Source of the DNA: a virus
Virus record (IMG/VR): IMGVR_UViG_3300036814_000622
Location: 1 to 43,565 of that record
Length of the DNA stretch: 43,565 nucleotides
Reading direction: 5' to 3' (one strand)
This document shows positions 8,598 to 18,800 of the stretch, in pieces; the stretch's first letter is position 1, and each line of letters begins with the position of its first letter. A model generated the notes under the pieces. The model searched no databases. It had not been told where the DNA came from and saw only the letters and a program-made list of their open reading frames with translations. Both the position numbers and the translations under genes were made by a program.

Positions 8598-9470
8598 ATG
8601 TTTGATTTCAACAAAACTACGAGGCTAGGGAGAGGCCAGCAGCACGTATACCTCGACGGGGAGCAAGTCTCAGGGGTTCAAAGTTTTGATGTGAATTTTT
8701 CTGTTGCTGAGCAGCCAATAGTTCATTTGGGAATGAGCGAGACTAACTTCTTATCTAATGGCCCAAGAGTAGGGTCAGTAAGAGCAACCGCTTTCATGAT
8801 TGGGCATGATTACTTCATAAACTTGACAGGAGAAACTGGCTTTAACGGGTATCTGATAAAAGACAGTCAAAAAATCGATGATAATTTTAGTTTCGAGTCT
8901 GGTTACCTTACTAATTATAGCCAAAGATGCGCTGTTGGTGAAATACCTCAAATAAATGCTGCTTTTACAGTCTTTGGGAGGATTGGAAATCTAAGTCCGT
9001 TAGATTCTGATCAAATTGACACAGACTTGGATAATATACTGAATCAAACCAGCCCAACTCACGAACTGAAGCACATAAACGCTGGTTCTATTGAGATAGA
9101 CTTTAGCGAAGAGTTCGATCAAGACAGAATAACCGCCTATCAATTCGACATAATTCCTGAGCGACAGCCTCACTTCGTGTTAGGAATGGAATACCCCTAT
9201 AGGGTAACGACTAAATATCCGATTCAAGTAAATCTATCTATGTCTATAGAGCTTGCTAGGTTCCAGCCAAGGAATAATTACGACTACCCGTGTACCCCGG
9301 ATACCGGAAATTTCAATTTGAAACTTAAAGATTTTAACAACGATCAGGTCATTCAGGAGTATAATTTTGAAGACATGCGATTAGCGAGTCAGTCCTACTC
9401 AGCATCTGCTGGTGGTCCGCCCGTATTAGAGTTGCAATATAAATGTCTCTTACTAAATCCGGGTATCTAA
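8598..9470 (+). CDS. Phage structural protein, tail-tube-like fold suspected
   Basis: This 290-residue protein is the first of the plus-strand structural genes. I do not recognise a named family. It opens with a charged segment and then HVYLDGEQVSGVQSFDVNFS, the pattern (short strand, NG/DG turn, strand) seen at the start of tail-tube and related adaptor proteins. The rest is rich in beta strands, with conspicuous GYLTNYSQRCAVGEIPQINAAF and, near the end, VLELQYKCLL. There is no signal peptide or membrane segment. The next gene and the first 250 residues of the one after share the same layout, so the three may derive from one ancestor. It starts at ATG 8598 without an obvious ribosome site. 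A virion role is inferred from context and beta-rich composition. Confidence 0.7.
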   Translation: MFDFNKTTRLGRGQQHVYLDGEQVSGVQSFDVNFSVAEQPIVHLGMSETNFLSNGPRVGSVRATAFMIGHDYFINLTGETGFNGYLIKDSQKIDDNFSFESGYLTNYSQRCAVGEIPQINAAFTVFGRIGNLSPLDSDQIDTDLDNILNQTSPTHELKHINAGSIEIDFSEEFDQDRITAYQFDIIPERQPHFVLGMEYPYRVTTKYPIQVNLSMSIELARFQPRNNYDYPCTPDTGNFNLKLKDFNNDQVIQEYNFEDMRLASQSYSASAGGPPVLELQYKCLLLNPGI

Positions 9471-9512
9471 TCGTTTAAATTAGTGTAATTTTTCACAAGG
9501 AAAAAGGGAAAA

Positions 9513-10352
9513 ATGGTTTTCTACGACAATATAGATGTCGCGATAAATGGTTCTGGGATATTGGCCGAAAGTGCATCAATTTCTCAGGTCAACTATCTTG
9601 ACCCCGCCTATATTCTTGAAAAGCGGGGCGAAATGAGTCAGCCAGTTAAGGATTCAATTCGTTCGAAGATAGACATAGGTTATTTGGTTGAGGTTGATCA
9701 TGAGCCATCGCTTGGGATCGTGAATTCAATTAAACAGTTCAGAACGGATGATCACGACGCTAAACCCTTCGTAGTAGAGGTTGCGAATATATCTGGGAGT
9801 TTTTACCTAGAAGACTACCAACTAAGAATACAACCGAATCAGACAATAAAGGCTTCTGCCTCGTTCGTAAGCTACGATCCGCTTTCTGGGGATGTCTCGA
9901 CTAAACGTGTCGGCTCCGAAGCAATAAACTACAACCAAACAAATTCTCTTGCTCACGGGTGGACAACTTATGTTACCAATAGTGGAGTCGCTAGAGAGGT
10001 TCCAACTTACTCATTCGAGTACCAGTTTAGAGCGTCATGGAATCCAATTTACGCAATAGGGCGACCTTTCCCAAGGCAAGTTCAGTTGTTGAACGCTGGA
10101 GAAATGATAGTTATCACCAAAGATGACTACAAGCACGTACAATTTTCCGGCCAAAAAGCTGGAGATGCCTTTGCTAGTGAGTATGGTAATGATCTAGTAG
10201 TAGAGGCCGTCCGCTTAAATTTACTCTGTGATTCAGATACGGGCAAATGCTTACAGATAGGAATGAGCGGTGGAGTTATCGTTAATAGCAGACTTCAAGC
10301 AAACATAGGAGACATGGTTCGTAATAAGATAGGGATAAATAGGAACTATTAA
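9513..10352 (+). CDS. Phage structural protein, possible paralogue of the preceding gene
   Basis: The 279-residue product begins VFYDNIDVAINGSGILAESA, again a strand, NG turn and strand, and continues as a beta-rich chain. A mid-section (GSFYLEDYQLRIQPNQTIKASASFVSY) parallels the 'sG.l..y' region of its neighbour. No catalytic motif, signal peptide or membrane helix is visible. A strong ribosome site (AAGGAAAAAGGG) precedes the ATG. Its stop overlaps the next start (TAATG), so it is translationally coupled to the protease-containing protein that follows. The relationship to the neighbouring proteins is a by-eye impression at low identity and needs a profile comparison. Function is unknown beyond a probable virion component. 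Confidence 0.7.
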   Translation: MVFYDNIDVAINGSGILAESASISQVNYLDPAYILEKRGEMSQPVKDSIRSKIDIGYLVEVDHEPSLGIVNSIKQFRTDDHDAKPFVVEVANISGSFYLEDYQLRIQPNQTIKASASFVSYDPLSGDVSTKRVGSEAINYNQTNSLAHGWTTYVTNSGVAREVPTYSFEYQFRASWNPIYAIGRPFPRQVQLLNAGEMIVITKDDYKHVQFSGQKAGDAFASEYGNDLVVEAVRLNLLCDSDTGKCLQIGMSGGVIVNSRLQANIGDMVRNKIGINRNY

Positions 10353-13300
10353 TGGCTTTTTATACTTACAAAAACTGTAGAGTGAAGTTGAACGGAGAGA
10401 ATCTCTTCGTTACGGATGCTCAAATCCAAGAAAGAAGTACTAATACAGCCCAATACCGAGCAGCGAAAAGACATGCGTTTGAACATTCAGCCGATTCACA
10501 CATCGGTGGACAATTAAGGCTTCAATATTATCTCACCGGAGTTGACCCACTAAGGGAATACGTCACAAACGAGACAGGTGTTGTGTCTGGAAACTTTGGA
10601 GGACTTAGCTTTAACAGCGGGTACTTACAGTCTTATCAATTTGCTGCTACGCCAGCTAACCCAGTACAAATTCAAAGCACTATACTATTCTTTGATGATT
10701 TAAAAGGAGAATTTGCCCCTGTGTACGAAGCAGCGGAAGCGCAGGATTTTCTTAATTTTTCAGACGCAAGAGTTACAGACATCTCTGGTGTAGGAGATTT
10801 AGAAAATGTTCTTCAGGTCCAATATGGGTTCGACTCCGCTATTGAACCAGTGATGCTAGTTGGTCAGAAAACCCCTCACAGAATTCATTTCGGGAAGAAA
10901 AATGCTTCGATGTCGATAGACATTGATAACCTGAGTGGAGACTTAAGCATATCGGGTAATGATGCACAATTGTCAATATCGCTTAAAAAGGCTGGCAGCG
11001 ATGCTTCCATAGACACTTATGGTGTCAGGGGGATAATGAAGTCGAAACAAATTCAAGTTTCCGCGAATGAGCCTTTAAGAAGTAATCTTTCTATTAGGCA
11101 AGATTTCGTAAGCAAAGCACCAGAAGTAAATTCTTTTTCACCATCTTCTTTTTACGAGTACGACTACGTTACCATAGCCTGTAGTAGCGCAACTGAGGTT
11201 AGTCAGGTTTGTTTTGGTGATGTCTGTGTTCAGAAAAAGAAGATCAGTGTTTTAAGCGAAACCGGGGTGAGAGTTCAAGTTCCCGTGGGTGCTTCAAGTA
11301 CAGATAAGTATATCTCAGTTAACGGTCACGGTGGAGCCAGAAGATCCAGTTCTCCCTATAATCTTCTATTCGCACCGATGCGGATACACGATATTAAGCC
11401 AGCGAAGGCTGAACATGGGCAAGCGATAAATTTATTCGGACACACGAAGAATTACTTTGGGGGGGAAAATAGGTATGAAAGACTTACATATACGGGTCAA
11501 GCGCATCAGACCGTAATAATTGAAGGAAAGGACTTCAACCGGGTAGATGGAGTTTATTTCGGAGCGAATCATTACGCAGCGAACTTCAGGGTAATCCGAG
11601 AAGGAATCTATCGCCCCGGTACAATGTTCATGCCATTCCCCGATGCGAATGATAACATGCATTTTTCTCCGGCGTTAATTCAGGTAGAAGTCCCAGAGAT
11701 GGCAGACAGAGGAAAAGTTGTCGTTACGTCAAGCGAGAAAGGACAGACAGCTTCGAGCGTCTTTACGTTCACGCCATTCCCAAGGATAACAGGAATTTCC
11801 AAAAATCATGGAGCACCGGGTGAGGTAATAGAAATCTTAGGCACAAGCTTTTCTGATGTTACTGGCGTATATATGGGCGTGGAGCCTGATAAGTTTGGCT
11901 CAGCTAACGACGGAAAACAACAGATCGCATTTTCGATAAATAGTTCAAGTGGAATTTCAGCGACTATACCAGAGGGGCTATATCATGGAGGAATAAGAGT
12001 ATACGGGAAAGACCAATACGAGGAGGTAGGTGGGTACACAGAAGGGCAGACTCCGAAATATAGAATATATGTTGATGGGGGTTCAGAACAAAACATGCAC
12101 CAAGACCCAGTAATCACTGGATTTCAACAAAGCCCTTGGGCTATGGCTACTTGGGAATCTTTAGGTGATCCTTGGTCAACATTAAAAACCGCATGTACAA
12201 CCGCATTAGGCGGTACTCCTCAAACAGTAGACATTGGCTATAGCTTTTGTGAGGACAACGTGGGTATCAAGCTTAATTCTTACGATCCTGTCATGTACGG
12301 GAAAAGTCTCTTAAACGACAGCAACTTTATTAATTCCAGCGCGGATTCGAATATGCCTACCGTATTAGAATTCACAGGGCAAGTAGGAGAAGCCTTCGAC
12401 GAGTGGAAAGGGGTATTCGAACACGCTTTTCCGGGCCTAACTCTTAATTTCCTTAACAAAGGGATAGAGCAAAATGTCGAAGGTGGACCCGGACAAGCAC
12501 CGGGTGGTGGCGATGGGGGTGGTGGGGGTTATCCTTCGCCCGGTTTAGTTGGGTTAGACATAACCGAGCAAATGCAACCTTCTCCGGGTGGCTCATATGA
12601 TCTGACATCATCTGCCATATCAACAGCTAACATAGGAGATATCAGAATAGTCATGGCCCAATTAGACTCAGGGCCAGATGGGATTTTAGCTATTGCGTAT
12701 TCCCCTTACCAAACGTTGGGAAGTTTAGGTCACTTAGGTGGAGACATATTCTTAGATAAGTGGGAGCCGTGGACAACAGACGCAAAACTTGCAGGAGCAA
12801 AAGCAGCGGGCTACAACGCGAAAAGCATTAAGTATGCAGTTGCCCACGAAATAGGTCATTCGCTTGGGCTGGGTCATGACACTAACAGGGGATCACTATT
12901 GTATTCTCGTGTTCAAGGGGACGGTACATTTAGCTCGAATGTACCGAACGACTTATCTGGCAACTTAGCGGTAGTCGAGGCAATGAAAGTAATCTATGGG
13001 GAAGGGTACTATGATTTACCAGTTGATGTAACCGGAGGAATTTGCGGATCAGATGTATTGATCAGAGGGTATAATTTTCATTCTGGCATAATGGGAGGCT
13101 GTATAGATATAAAACATTGGTCTTCTTATGATATGCATATGAATTATCTTATTGAGAATCATGATGCTTACAGAGCTCAGTTTACCGAAGCGCAAGCAAC
13201 TGGGTGTTTTCTTTATGAGAACTATTCAACGATAGACACGACTACATTAAGCGGAATGATTCCATTAGAAGCGAAGCCGGGGATGGTTAATCTATTTCTA

Positions 13301-13465
13301 AGAGGAGAACATAGTCAGAATTGGAAGAGCCGAGTGATAGGGATAGACGGAGTAGACACCCCCTCAAATGAAATGTGGCCTTCAGGGAAAGAATTCGACG
13401 CTATCCCCCCGCTCGGAGTTATCAGTTCCATGTCTCCGGGGACAGCATTAATAATAGGTGATTGA
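10352..13465 (+). CDS. Virion protein with IPT/TIG domains and a matrixin-like metalloprotease domain
   Basis: This is a 1037-residue mosaic. Residues 1-255 resemble the two preceding proteins (VKLNGENLFVTDAQ near the start). About 255-590 holds three IPT/TIG immunoglobulin-like domains (e.g. RITGISKNHGAPGEVIEILGTSFS). About 610-880 looks like a zinc metalloprotease of the metzincin/matrixin type: AFDEWKGVF, a Gly-rich loop (about 710-735), GILAIAYSP, GGDIFLDKWEPWT (matrixin GGD.HFD-like), then HEIGHSLGLGH at 832-842. The three His and Glu833 of HExxHxxGxxH are all present. The usual Met-turn LMY reads LLY (RGSLLYSRV), so the structural Met is replaced by Leu. The C-terminal part returns to IPT-like beta sequence. 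The protein may sit on the tail or a fibre and cut host surface proteins, or mature the virion; both are inferences. Confidence 0.82.
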   Translation: MAFYTYKNCRVKLNGENLFVTDAQIQERSTNTAQYRAAKRHAFEHSADSHIGGQLRLQYYLTGVDPLREYVTNETGVVSGNFGGLSFNSGYLQSYQFAATPANPVQIQSTILFFDDLKGEFAPVYEAAEAQDFLNFSDARVTDISGVGDLENVLQVQYGFDSAIEPVMLVGQKTPHRIHFGKKNASMSIDIDNLSGDLSISGNDAQLSISLKKAGSDASIDTYGVRGIMKSKQIQVSANEPLRSNLSIRQDFVSKAPEVNSFSPSSFYEYDYVTIACSSATEVSQVCFGDVCVQKKKISVLSETGVRVQVPVGASSTDKYISVNGHGGARRSSSPYNLLFAPMRIHDIKPAKAEHGQAINLFGHTKNYFGGENRYERLTYTGQAHQTVIIEGKDFNRVDGVYFGANHYAANFRVIREGIYRPGTMFMPFPDANDNMHFSPALIQVEVPEMADRGKVVVTSSEKGQTASSVFTFTPFPRITGISKNHGAPGEVIEILGTSFSDVTGVYMGVEPDKFGSANDGKQQIAFSINSSSGISATIPEGLYHGGIRVYGKDQYEEVGGYTEGQTPKYRIYVDGGSEQNMHQDPVITGFQQSPWAMATWESLGDPWSTLKTACTTALGGTPQTVDIGYSFCEDNVGIKLNSYDPVMYGKSLLNDSNFINSSADSNMPTVLEFTGQVGEAFDEWKGVFEHAFPGLTLNFLNKGIEQNVEGGPGQAPGGGDGGGGGYPSPGLVGLDITEQMQPSPGGSYDLTSSAISTANIGDIRIVMAQLDSGPDGILAIAYSPYQTLGSLGHLGGDIFLDKWEPWTTDAKLAGAKAAGYNAKSIKYAVAHEIGHSLGLGHDTNRGSLLYSRVQGDGTFSSNVPNDLSGNLAVVEAMKVIYGEGYYDLPVDVTGGICGSDVLIRGYNFHSGIMGGCIDIKHWSSYDMHMNYLIENHDAYRAQFTEAQATGCFLYENYSTIDTTTLSGMIPLEAKPGMVNLFLRGEHSQNWKSRVIGIDGVDTPSNEMWPSGKEFDAIPPLGVISSMSPGTALIIGD

Positions 13466-13474
13466 TTTTTAAAA

Positions 13475-15880
13475 ATGGCACGAGGTTATATAAAAGGATT
13501 TAGGTTAGGGACCACTTCAGCGATGGACATGAAGTGCGCTGTTGCGTCTCGTCATATGTGCGGGTACTCAGAAACGGGTGTCAATATTGTATCCGTATCC
13601 GAGCACCCTGTGACTCGCTTGAGTTATGTTTATTTTGACTTACCCACGGGAGTACCTAATGGCCAATACGACGTATTTCTTACAACTAAAGCTGGTATTG
13701 TTTCTGGTCAATATTTTTTAGGTGGGGGGATTCAATATCTAGGAGACGCAACAGTAAGTGGGTTTGTCACCGACCCAAGCGGTATACCAAATACTTTCGT
13801 CACTATTACCGGATCAAATCTCGTAAACAAAACCGAGGATTACGTCGGCACAAGGTTATGGATAGATGATATCGAGTTGGCTTTTGAGACCGGAGATTTC
13901 GATCCTACTTGGAATAACCTAGCGACCTTTAAGATTCCGAGCCACTTCACGTTAAGCGGTGTCTCCTCTAAGTATGAGGATTATCAATCCAAAGGACTTG
14001 TCTCTTACGACGTAAAAGTAAGTAACAGGTCTGGTGTTTATCACACAGGAGATACTCAATATGATGTTATTCCACCGCCAACAATTTATGGCTTTAGCCC
14101 ACCATCTGGTAGTTCTGGAATCCAGATGGAGGTCAGCGGTGCGAACTTTATAAATGTTGATGTGATTTCCCTTGGCGGATCGTTTGATAGCGGTAACAAG
14201 CTCGTAGGTGGAGCCACTGGTATAATCTCTCACCCGCAAACTACCATTTCAAGTGGGTTAATCTCATTCGAAACTCCAGATTTACCATCTAAGTATCCGT
14301 TCTTTGTATTCGCTACGGGCGGGAATGCAAAATCAGAAAACGACTTTGTTTACACCCACACTGCCCCGACTATAAGTGGATTTGAGCCAGCAAGAGTAGG
14401 AAGAGGGCAAGTCTTACAGATATCTGGTGAAAGACTCGCGTCTACCGACAAGATAGAATTCTCTGGGGTAACTGGAACAATATCAGAATCATTCTTCTTC
14501 ATCAAAAATGCGGGTTTAGGGATAATACAAATCAACGTTCCGTCAAAAACTATAGACGGAAAACTTAGGGTTGTTAATGAAGGTGGCGAATCTCTCTCTC
14601 CTAATGCGCTAGATATAATACTTTCACCTGAGATAAGTGGAATAGCTAAGACGACTGCTGGGTATGAAGAATGGAATTCAATATCTGGATTAAACCTTTC
14701 GGGGTCCAGAGTTTTATTCGCAGGGATATCAGGAATGGATGTAGATGCTCTAAATTTGAGTTACGACCAAGATAATCATTTATCATTTCAGACGCCAAGG
14801 GAAATATACAGAGGTTACCCTCTCGTTGTTTCGGGCGAAGATGGGAAATTGGTATATAGCGAATATGATTTTGACCCACTCCCAACAGTCACAGGGTGGG
14901 ACAGCAGTAGACCGTTCGACGACTTTAACTACCAAATAGACTCAGACAGAATACTGATTACAGGAATAAATGCTTTTATTAGGAATGTCACCCACATTGT
15001 TGTAAGAGGCGAAGACCATAAGGGTGCTGGTTGGGCACTTAGTCAAATGACAGGAGACACTTCAAAATTCGTTATTCATGAGTCTATATATGCTTCAGGA
15101 CTACATTCATATAATACTGGGGTTACTGTGTTCAGCGGGATGCTTCCCTACGATACTGGGATCGGATTTTTTGGGACAGGAAAACTCGGACTTCTCTATA
15201 ATGAGCAGTTTAGGGACATAAACATCACGACCAGACACTGGAGCGGAACTGAAGTCGGACCAGACGGAAATGCTCTATGGGATTGGGCCGTAGATAACTT
15301 TGGGGATGGGTACTACGCCAGCGGAGGATACCTTCAGTTAGGGCTCTGGAATAAAGACAGAGGAACCAATGCTCCGGTGGTAAGAAATTTCATGATGCCT
15401 TCTCCGGTGATAACATCCTTTACTCCTGATTACGCATACGGAGAATACGATGGATCGAGTGTTCTACAGGAAGCTGCAAGTACGAAAATTGAAATAGTAG
15501 GAAAGGTTTTGGCAACCTCTGCAAGCATACGCATTAGCGGGTATGACTCCTATCCACTGACACAACTTTCGAAGGCGGGGATACCAGACAACGCTGGTCA
15601 TGTTTTCAACATATTAGATGACACAAGTGTAGAATTTTACGTACCAGCTACATTTAGTGGCTCTGGTCATTTAGTGATAAGAGGCGAAGATGGGCAAGAA
15701 GCCATTTCCTCTGGGATATTAAGGAATGTAAGACCCATAGTCATCTCTGGGTTTACTCCCTCAAGGGGAAATGAGCCGTATGATGTATATTCTATAATTG
15801 GAGACAACTTAGACTTCGCCACAAGTGTAAAGTTTGGTGACTTTACGGTTTCTGGTTACAATATAGTGAGGATATCTTAG
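13475..15880 (+). CDS. IPT/TIG-repeat virion protein
   Basis: This 801-residue protein is made mostly of consecutive IPT/TIG immunoglobulin-like beta domains. Their signature, a proline-containing opening strand then G..V.I.G.NF/L...V.F.G, is seen at PTIYGFSPPSGSSGIQMEVSG, PTISGFEPARVGRGQVLQIS, PVITSFTPDYAYGEYDG and PIVISGFTPSRGNEPYDVY. The last unit stops partway, ending in VKFGDFTVSGYNIVRIS. Such domains act as rigid spacers or glycan-binding decorations on phage tails. No enzyme motif was found. It follows the protease-bearing protein by 9 nt, and its unit style is that of the IPT region there, so the two probably belong to one assembly. No clear ribosome site is close to the ATG at 13475, so coupling to the upstream gene is likely. 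Confidence 0.8.
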   Translation: MARGYIKGFRLGTTSAMDMKCAVASRHMCGYSETGVNIVSVSEHPVTRLSYVYFDLPTGVPNGQYDVFLTTKAGIVSGQYFLGGGIQYLGDATVSGFVTDPSGIPNTFVTITGSNLVNKTEDYVGTRLWIDDIELAFETGDFDPTWNNLATFKIPSHFTLSGVSSKYEDYQSKGLVSYDVKVSNRSGVYHTGDTQYDVIPPPTIYGFSPPSGSSGIQMEVSGANFINVDVISLGGSFDSGNKLVGGATGIISHPQTTISSGLISFETPDLPSKYPFFVFATGGNAKSENDFVYTHTAPTISGFEPARVGRGQVLQISGERLASTDKIEFSGVTGTISESFFFIKNAGLGIIQINVPSKTIDGKLRVVNEGGESLSPNALDIILSPEISGIAKTTAGYEEWNSISGLNLSGSRVLFAGISGMDVDALNLSYDQDNHLSFQTPREIYRGYPLVVSGEDGKLVYSEYDFDPLPTVTGWDSSRPFDDFNYQIDSDRILITGINAFIRNVTHIVVRGEDHKGAGWALSQMTGDTSKFVIHESIYASGLHSYNTGVTVFSGMLPYDTGIGFFGTGKLGLLYNEQFRDINITTRHWSGTEVGPDGNALWDWAVDNFGDGYYASGGYLQLGLWNKDRGTNAPVVRNFMMPSPVITSFTPDYAYGEYDGSSVLQEAASTKIEIVGKVLATSASIRISGYDSYPLTQLSKAGIPDNAGHVFNILDDTSVEFYVPATFSGSGHLVIRGEDGQEAISSGILRNVRPIVISGFTPSRGNEPYDVYSIIGDNLDFATSVKFGDFTVSGYNIVRIS

Positions 15881-15899
15881 GAAAAGGTAAAAGGGGCAA

Positions 15900-18800
15900 A
15901 TGCCAAGTTACAACACAATTCTGTCGGGCGCAGTGCCGGGTTTAAGCCCGGTCCCTAAGGATGTTAATATCACCGTTAGCAACGAGCTTGGTAGTTTTAC
16001 TTTCGGCCCATTTCACATAAAAGGCACTGGTCTTTTAGTTGAAGGTGACACAAACATGTACGGCTCCCTTTACGTACATGAAGATTCAGCGACCATAGAT
16101 AATGGCCTAACTATCACCAGCGGAGATATTACCGTCCATAAGGGCGATATAAACATCGAAACTGGAGGGTTTTACCTAAACGGAATACCTTTAGAAGCCA
16201 CAATAACCTCTGGACCAAGGCAATCGATATTAAAGACAGGGTTAGCATTAGACCTTGACGCGACAGACTTAAATAGCAAGAAAGGAATTCTTGGGGGTGC
16301 GCCACAAAATTCTTGGACAGACCTGACTTACAAAGAGAATGATTTAGTTTTCTCTGGTCAAGGGATTGCTGATGCCAGCAACCTGAACACTTCACCGGAA
16401 TACGTCTTACACCAATTCAGGTTTAATGGAACTGGAGACTATGGAAGAGTTGCTTCAAGTGAGGACTTAGAACCGCAAAGGCTTAGTTACGGCTGTTACT
16501 TCAGGCCAAATATGCATGAAGGCTCAATAAACGCCAACTTCATTATGGGCAAACTGCTAAGTGGCAGTCAAGTAAGCTACGGTCTATACTACGCCCAGAA
16601 AGAGGTCTTATTCTCTCAACTGTTTTTTTCTGATGGAACGATTTCTCAAGTTCACGCAAACGAGGTAAAAACTGGGCAGTATCATTATGCGGTAGCTACT
16701 TGGGATGGCACGAATCATAACCTTTATATAAGTGGCATACTTGCTTCAGGAGACGCAGACCAAGGAAGCCCTCACGCTGGTAAGACGCTTAGGTACGACG
16801 CGCAAGATTTTGCTCTTGGGGCGCACACTGGAAGCCAAAGTAGCTTCACAGGGGATATTCAGTCAGCGCATGTATATGGTGGGGTAATTCCAGAGTACGA
16901 GATATTCACAAATTACAAAGCCCTAACCGAGGAAGTCTTACACAAAAATCTTCATCTATCAGGTGATGTATTTATCAATGGCCAGAATATCTATGACTTA
17001 GCCTCAGGCAACACATTCAATATTGACGGGGGAACTAACAGTATAACAGGGATGGAGATAAGGTCCATCACCATTACTGATAGCTCGGCGGGTGGGACCT
17101 ACAACATATCTGGCTACAACATTGGTCAAGTTCACAATATAACAAACATCAATAGCCCCGGAACAACCACCGTAAATGGAGAGGGTAACGATACGATTAA
17201 TATTAACGTAGAAGACTCTACGACGAATCTTACGGTTCACAACGAAGGCGTTGGTAGTACCGTTCAGTTTAAAAATTATTATGGTTCTAACGTTAACTCA
17301 AATATCAGTGGATATCTTTTCGTTGTTGAGCCCGGATCAGTAAACACGCTTTACAATCTCAATAAAGCTTTTATCGACGACAATAGTGGTCACCTCACTA
17401 TCGCAAACTCAGGGGAAGTTCAGATTAGTGGTAACAATATTATCTCAATTCAAGGTGGCAATAACGTAATAAGCGGTTCGATATCTGGGCAAGTAATAGT
17501 ATCAGGGGGCAATAATACTATTGGGCTATTTAACGCAATCGACGTTAAATTTATTTCTGGCGAAAACACAGTAATCAACTCTGGAACGTGTTTAATCACT
17601 GGTGGATTCATAAATGTCTACTCCGGTAACAACAATATAACTGGTTACAACATCAACTTAACCAATAGCATTGGCAACTTTACGGACTTGAATGTTCCTG
17701 TGAACGTAGAGACAAGTACTGTAACCGTTAATGATTCAGATTTAGTAAATATAACAGGTGGCCCTGTAAGCGTTTACGAGGGAACAGGGTCAATAGGTAT
17801 AGATGACAGTAACGTAACCTTTATTACCCAAAGCATTGGGGAACTTCATGTATCTGGACATCAGATTGCGTCGGGAGGTCACCTTACCTTAAACGCGGAA
17901 TCGGCTAGTGCCCCGTTCAGCGGGTTGAACATATTTTCTGGGTCTATATTTAATGCTGAGTCAAACAACACGATAAGCATAACGGGGGACGTTAATATAA
18001 GTGGTGGTAATAACACTATCCACCAAGGAAATATTACTGGTTCGGGTTACGACATAAGTAACCTTGTAACCATATCGGGGGGCGTTAATACGATTGACCT
18101 AGACGCTGGTTATGCTGCCGATTCAAATGTTGTGGTGTGGTACGGCAACAACGACATTGATTCCAATGGGACAATGACCGTTTACATAACGGGTAGCGGT
18201 ATTTTCAACGGGACCATGAGTCCAACGACAGCGAATATAACTGCTGGACCTTATGTATTTTTCCAAGACAACGCCGTATTGACTTCGGCTACGGTAACTT
18301 CTACTACAGGAATTATCACGATACAAAGTGGGGCTGAAATTAATAGCCTTACGATGAACGGCTCCAACAACGTAGCAAACATAACTGGTAATCAAATTAT
18401 ATACATAGATGGTTCAAGTACCATTTCTAACAGCACTTTCCTTAGCACGATTTTTACTGGCGATAACAATACCTTCAATTTCAATGATGAGGTAGGGACG
18501 GCTAAAATCTACGATTCGACTGTAGCCGTAAATGCCTCAAGTTCCACGTATAACCAATTTAGTGGAGGCCCCGGAAGTATTTGGACACTAAATAATGCAG
18601 GAGCAACCAACGTTAATACGAACCTCTATGACTCTACTGGCGTAGTGTTCAATGATAGCGACAATGCTTCAGTATACGACTCTGATGTCACCATAAACGA
18701 CGGAACCAACCAGTACTTCACTGGAGGTAACATAAGCATCCACACGGGAAACTATGCGGACATATACGATAGCACCGTATCCGTTGCAGCACATGGACTT

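Noticed and set aside
541-15880. Diversity-generating retroelement targeting tail genes
   Set aside because: No reverse transcriptase and no template/variable repeat pair were found; the near-identical DNA repeats seen lie in 22050-22139 and 31584-33236 and are simple tandem or direct copies without adenine-specific changes.
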